NCBI RefSeq assembly: GCF_001434535.1
Contig: NZ_AYYW01000002.1
Coordinates: forward strand, 1 to 64,000
DNA: 64,000 nt
DNA from: Ligilactobacillus animalis KCTC 3501 = DSM 20602
GTDB taxonomy: Bacteria > Bacillota > Bacilli > Lactobacillales > Lactobacillaceae
Direction of reading: 5' to 3'
A model generated the notes under the pieces. The model was given only the letters and a program-made list of their open reading frames with translations. It was not told the origin of the DNA and ran no database searches. Position 1 is the stretch's first letter; each line of letters starts with the position of its first letter. The translations under genes and the position numbers were made by a program. Positions 60,885 through 64,000 of the stretch are shown here, piece by piece.

Positions 60885-62501
60885 TTATTTCCACCTAAAT
60901 ATCTTTTGTAATTTACTTGTCACCTTTGTGCCTAAGATTCGTTGTACTAGACCGAGTTTAAAACACGCTAATAAATATAAGTATCCCCCGACCCCAGCAG
61001 CTAAGCTCAAACTCACCAAAGCTGACCAGCGACTATTCCCGGGAAATATCATATAATAACCACCTACAAACAGTAAAGTCACACCAAACATCAGTAATGC
61101 TACCATGAACATCTTATTGACATTAACTTGTAACTGTCCTGTCGGTAAATTATATTTCAAATATAAAAAGCGCAGCATTAAATAGCTGGCCCAACTCATC
61201 GCGATCCCTGTCGCTAAAAGTGGTCCAAAAACACCCAACCAAAGAGTCAATGGATATTGCAGGACTAATTTTAGCCCTAGCCCCCAAGCGGTATATTTGA
61301 TAGCTTGTTTATTTTCATAGATCCCTTGCAATAATGAACCTAAAACATTGAATAGTCCCATTGCTAACGCCACATACGCTGAGATCGCTAAAACAAAGAT
61401 CCCCGTTGCCTCATAACCGTAGAATACTAGATAAAGCGGACGACTGACTGCAGCCATACCAAAGACAGCTGGTAACATCACAAAAAACAACAACTCTAGA
61501 GATTCTAATAGTTGTTTTTTCATCAAAGTACTATCGCATTTAGCAACAGCTTCACTTAAAAGTGGGATCGCTGTCGTTGCCATTGCAGTCGATAGTGCCA
61601 CCACGATCATGATCAGCTTATTGGCATTCCCCGCAAATAGAGCATATAAGGCATTGATCTGAGCCATATTATACGCACCTGCTTGTTGCATGATCACAGG
61701 GAAGGTAAACTGATCGACCAAATTAAACATCGACATCGCACATGCAATAAAAATAAAGGGTAAAGCCTGATATAAGACCTCTTTTAATAAGGTCGCATTG
61801 GTTATTTTGAGCTGATCGTTACTCTGAGATACTAGCTTATCTAATCTTTTTTTATGCTTGAGATAATATCCCACTAACAATAGAGTTCCACCTACAGCGC
61901 CGATAAAAGCTGCAAAAGTCGACTGCCAAACGCCGGCTTCAAATGGTAACCCCATAACTTTGATCGTGATATAGGTCGCTAACAATATATAGATTATTCG
62001 CAAAAATTGTTCGATCAATTGCGATAAAGCAGATGGTGCCATATCCTGAAAGCCCTGAAAATATCCGCGCAAAAGACTCATCGACGGAATGATCAATAAA
62101 GCTAAGGCCAAGGAACGATAGATTGAGACCATCCTTGGATCACCTTGTGAGATCCAAGGTGCGATCAACCAAAAGACCAGCGTACAGACTGCCCCTAAGA
62201 TGAACAAAGCTACTAAACTTGTCTTAAATAATCTTTTTGAAACGCCATATTCATTTTTAGAATTATAATGTGCAACTTGTTTAGCAACAGCTGAAGGGAT
62301 ACCCGAGATCGCGATCATCAAAAAAATACTATAAACAGTATACCCCTTTGTATACAGGGCATTTGCCTGCAGTTTGTCACTTCCAAACCAGCTATACCAG
62401 GGAATGATGTAGAGCGCACCTAAGATGCGGGAAATGATACTCCCAGCTGTCATCCACGCCGAACCACGAAGCATTTTTTCTTTCATCGTTTGTTCTTTCA
62501 T
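60885..62501 (-). CDS. ytgP: MOP-superfamily lipid flippase-like protein (YtgP/SpoVB type)
   Basis: A 538-residue protein with about fourteen membrane segments. The N-terminus (GSAWMTAGSIISRILGALYIIPWY) and RGYFQGFQDMAPSALSQLIEQ match the YtgP/SpoVB branch of the polysaccharide-exporter (MATE-like) superfamily. YtgP homologues have been linked to lipid II translocation as MurJ-like flippases; that role is plausible here but not shown by sequence. AAGGAATAT upstream supports the ATG. It is coupled to rsuA. Confidence 0.87.
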   Translation of the reverse strand: MKEQTMKEKMLRGSAWMTAGSIISRILGALYIIPWYSWFGSDKLQANALYTKGYTVYSIFLMIAISGIPSAVAKQVAHYNSKNEYGVSKRLFKTSLVALFILGAVCTLVFWLIAPWISQGDPRMVSIYRSLALALLIIPSMSLLRGYFQGFQDMAPSALSQLIEQFLRIIYILLATYITIKVMGLPFEAGVWQSTFAAFIGAVGGTLLLVGYYLKHKKRLDKLVSQSNDQLKITNATLLKEVLYQALPFIFIACAMSMFNLVDQFTFPVIMQQAGAYNMAQINALYALFAGNANKLIMIVVALSTAMATTAIPLLSEAVAKCDSTLMKKQLLESLELLFFVMLPAVFGMAAVSRPLYLVFYGYEATGIFVLAISAYVALAMGLFNVLGSLLQGIYENKQAIKYTAWGLGLKLVLQYPLTLWLGVFGPLLATGIAMSWASYLMLRFLYLKYNLPTGQLQVNVNKMFMVALLMFGVTLLFVGGYYMIFPGNSRWSALVSLSLAAGVGGYLYLLACFKLGLVQRILGTKVTSKLQKIFRWK

Positions 62502-62576
62502 AGCATATATTCCTTTCTACTGTTTCAGTATAGATTCTAGCAAAAAATATAGTACTAAAAAAGATTTTCAACTTAA

Positions 62577-62608
62577 AAACACCTCAGAGTCTGAACTCTA
62601 AGGTGTTT
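62577..62608 (-). terminator. Terminator of the AAT-family permease gene
   Basis: AACACCTCAGAGT and ACTCTAAGGTGTT pair around CTGA, with T residues on the minus strand. Confidence 0.88.
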
Positions 62609-62612
62609 GTGC

Positions 62613-63959
62613 TTAATTATTTTCTTTAGTGGTTTTGAGTTTTCCTGAAAGGATGAACAATAAACTAAACCAGACCAACGCAAAAATGATCGAGATCAAA
62701 GTACTTGTACTCGTTGCCAATAGTCCTAAGACGATCACAAAAAAGGCGATCGTTAAGAAGTTAGTCCAAGGATAAAGTGGCATCGGAAAAATACTTTTAG
62801 CGGTTTTATTTTGTTGCCGATACTTATAGTGGCACCAAACTAAAATGATCCAAACAAAGATAAAGCTGACCGTAGCCACCCCTGAGATGATCTCAAAGAT
62901 GCTACTTGGTAAAATATAGTTCAAGATCACGATAATAAAGAGGACCGACGAAGAAAAGACTAAAGATCCGACCGGTACACTGCGATTACTGATCTTAGCC
63001 ATCTTCTTTGGTGCTTGTCCGCTATTGGCCAAAACAAACAGCGTCCGACTCGTACTAAAGATCGCACTATTACATGCTGATAGTGCCGCAGTCAGAACCA
63101 CAAAATTGATCACAGCTGCAGCCATCTTGATCCCGATCCCAGAAAAGACTTGGACAAATGGACTTGAAGTCGTTGCGATCTCGTTCCAAGGATAGATGCA
63201 CATCAAGACAAACATCGAACCGACATAAAAGAGACCGATCCGCATCGGTAACGTGTTGATCGCCCGTGGAAGATCTTTTTTAGGATCAGCCGTTTCACCC
63301 GAAGTCAAACCGACCATTTCGATCCCTGTAAAGGCAAAGATGACCATCGGAAAAGCAGCTAATAACCCGGAAAATCCTTTTGGAAAAAGGCCACCGTAAT
63401 CGACTAAGTTACTCAATTGTACTTGATGACCACCAACATTAGCCGAGGTCAATAATAAGATCAACCCCGTCGCGATCAAAGCCATGATCGCTAAAACCTT
63501 GATACTAGAAAACCAAGCTTCTAATTCGCCAAAAACTCCCACACTCAGTAAATTAAAGGCTAACAAGATCAAAATGATCGCTAAAGCCGTCACCCATTGG
63601 GGAATATTAGGGAACCAGTAGCGAATGTAGATCCCACTGGCGGTCAGATCGGCCATAGCTAAACTTTCCCAACATAGCCAATAAGTCCAACCAACAACAA
63701 ATTCCCACTTTTCACCGAGATATTGGCGTACAAATTCAATAAATGATGCTTTAGAGGTATCAGATAAGATCAATTCCCCGATCGCACGCATCATCAAAAA
63801 GCAAAAGATCCCTGCAACCAAATAAGCGAGAATGATCGCAGGCCCTGCTTTTTGGATCGCACTCCCAGATCCTAAGAAAAGCCCCGTTCCTATGGCACCG
63901 CCGATCGCGATCATCTGTACATGGCGGTGCGTCAATGCACGAGATAGTTCGTTTTTCAT
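62613..63959 (-). CDS. AAT-family amino-acid permease
   Basis: A 448-residue transporter with about twelve membrane segments. The family start HVQMIAIGGAIGTGLFLGSG, ELILSDTSKASFIEFV and FAFTGIEMVGLTSGETADP define the amino acid transporter (AAT) group. It could carry GABA, proline, aromatic or other amino acids; specificity is not readable. Aligned with ProY/GabP/AnsP-like proteins by pattern only. Monocistronic; the start is close to the window end. Confidence 0.9.
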   Translation of the reverse strand: MKNELSRALTHRHVQMIAIGGAIGTGLFLGSGSAIQKAGPAIILAYLVAGIFCFLMMRAIGELILSDTSKASFIEFVRQYLGEKWEFVVGWTYWLCWESLAMADLTASGIYIRYWFPNIPQWVTALAIILILLAFNLLSVGVFGELEAWFSSIKVLAIMALIATGLILLLTSANVGGHQVQLSNLVDYGGLFPKGFSGLLAAFPMVIFAFTGIEMVGLTSGETADPKKDLPRAINTLPMRIGLFYVGSMFVLMCIYPWNEIATTSSPFVQVFSGIGIKMAAAVINFVVLTAALSACNSAIFSTSRTLFVLANSGQAPKKMAKISNRSVPVGSLVFSSSVLFIIVILNYILPSSIFEIISGVATVSFIFVWIILVWCHYKYRQQNKTAKSIFPMPLYPWTNFLTIAFFVIVLGLLATSTSTLISIIFALVWFSLLFILSGKLKTTKENN

Positions 63960-64000
63960 GCTATTAAAATCCTTTCTGAGATATTAATGTTCCTTTTTAT

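Overview
The window is chromosomal DNA from a low-GC Gram-positive lactic acid bacterium of the family Lactobacillaceae. The evidence is the single FabT-headed fatty-acid cluster ending in fabI, the lacS/lacZ/galK/galT/alpha-galactosidase cluster with class II GalT, an L-2-hydroxyisocaproate-type dehydrogenase, a tRNA-Ala T-box on alaS, IreB, PepV and Gram-positive ribosome-binding sites. GC content is roughly 40 % by eye. Content and order would fit Ligilactobacillus or a close relative, but species cannot be fixed from sequence alone. Most genes lie on the minus strand.

Layout. 1-65: start of an IS607-like recombinase cut by the window edge. 0.2-2.9 kb: YjeM-type transporter, two monocistronic tRNAs (Gln-CTG, Glu-CTC) and small unknown genes. 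2.9-9.6 kb: housekeeping block yfcE-rdgB, yslB, trxA, mutS2-cvpA-zapA, DUF1292-ruvX-ireB. 9.7-17.6 kb: T-box-controlled alaS, then zwf-dinB-nrnA-cshB. 17.9-27.8 kb: complete type II fatty-acid operon in transcription order fabZ1-fabT-fabH-acpP-fabD-fabG-fabF-accB-fabZ2-accC-accD-accA-fabI. 28.1-29.0 kb: surface alpha/beta hydrolase. 29.1-41.9 kb: galactoside regulon (alpha-galactosidase, galT, galK, galR, lacS, lacZ) interrupted by glyA. 42-52 kb: 2-hydroxyacid dehydrogenase, yajC-tgt-queA-ruvB-ruvA and mutL-mutS. 52-57.5 kb: stress proteins, a cationic amino-acid transporter, small membrane proteins and tRNA-Leu-CAG. 57.8-64 kb: pepV, nnrD, rsuA, a MOP-type flippase and an AAT-family permease.

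How it works together. LacS, probably tuned through its IIA-like tail, would import lactose or alpha-galactosides. LacZ and alpha-galactosidase cleave them, and GalK and GalT feed galactose into the Leloir pathway. GalR-like boxes sit just upstream of the -35 elements of galK, lacS and lacZ, with cre-like sites at or after the -10. The fatty-acid operon is headed by a promoter covered with TCGAAT half-sites, and fabT has its own classical-looking inverted repeat.

No complete mobile element, prophage, CRISPR array or defence island was seen. The most unusual signals are: a second FabZ lacking its catalytic histidine; a paired direct-repeat element at two intergenic loci; strong enrichment of GATC and GCGATCGC in coding DNA; a tRNA-Glu(CTC) with a U1-G72 first pair; and the common promoter geometry of the galactoside regulon.
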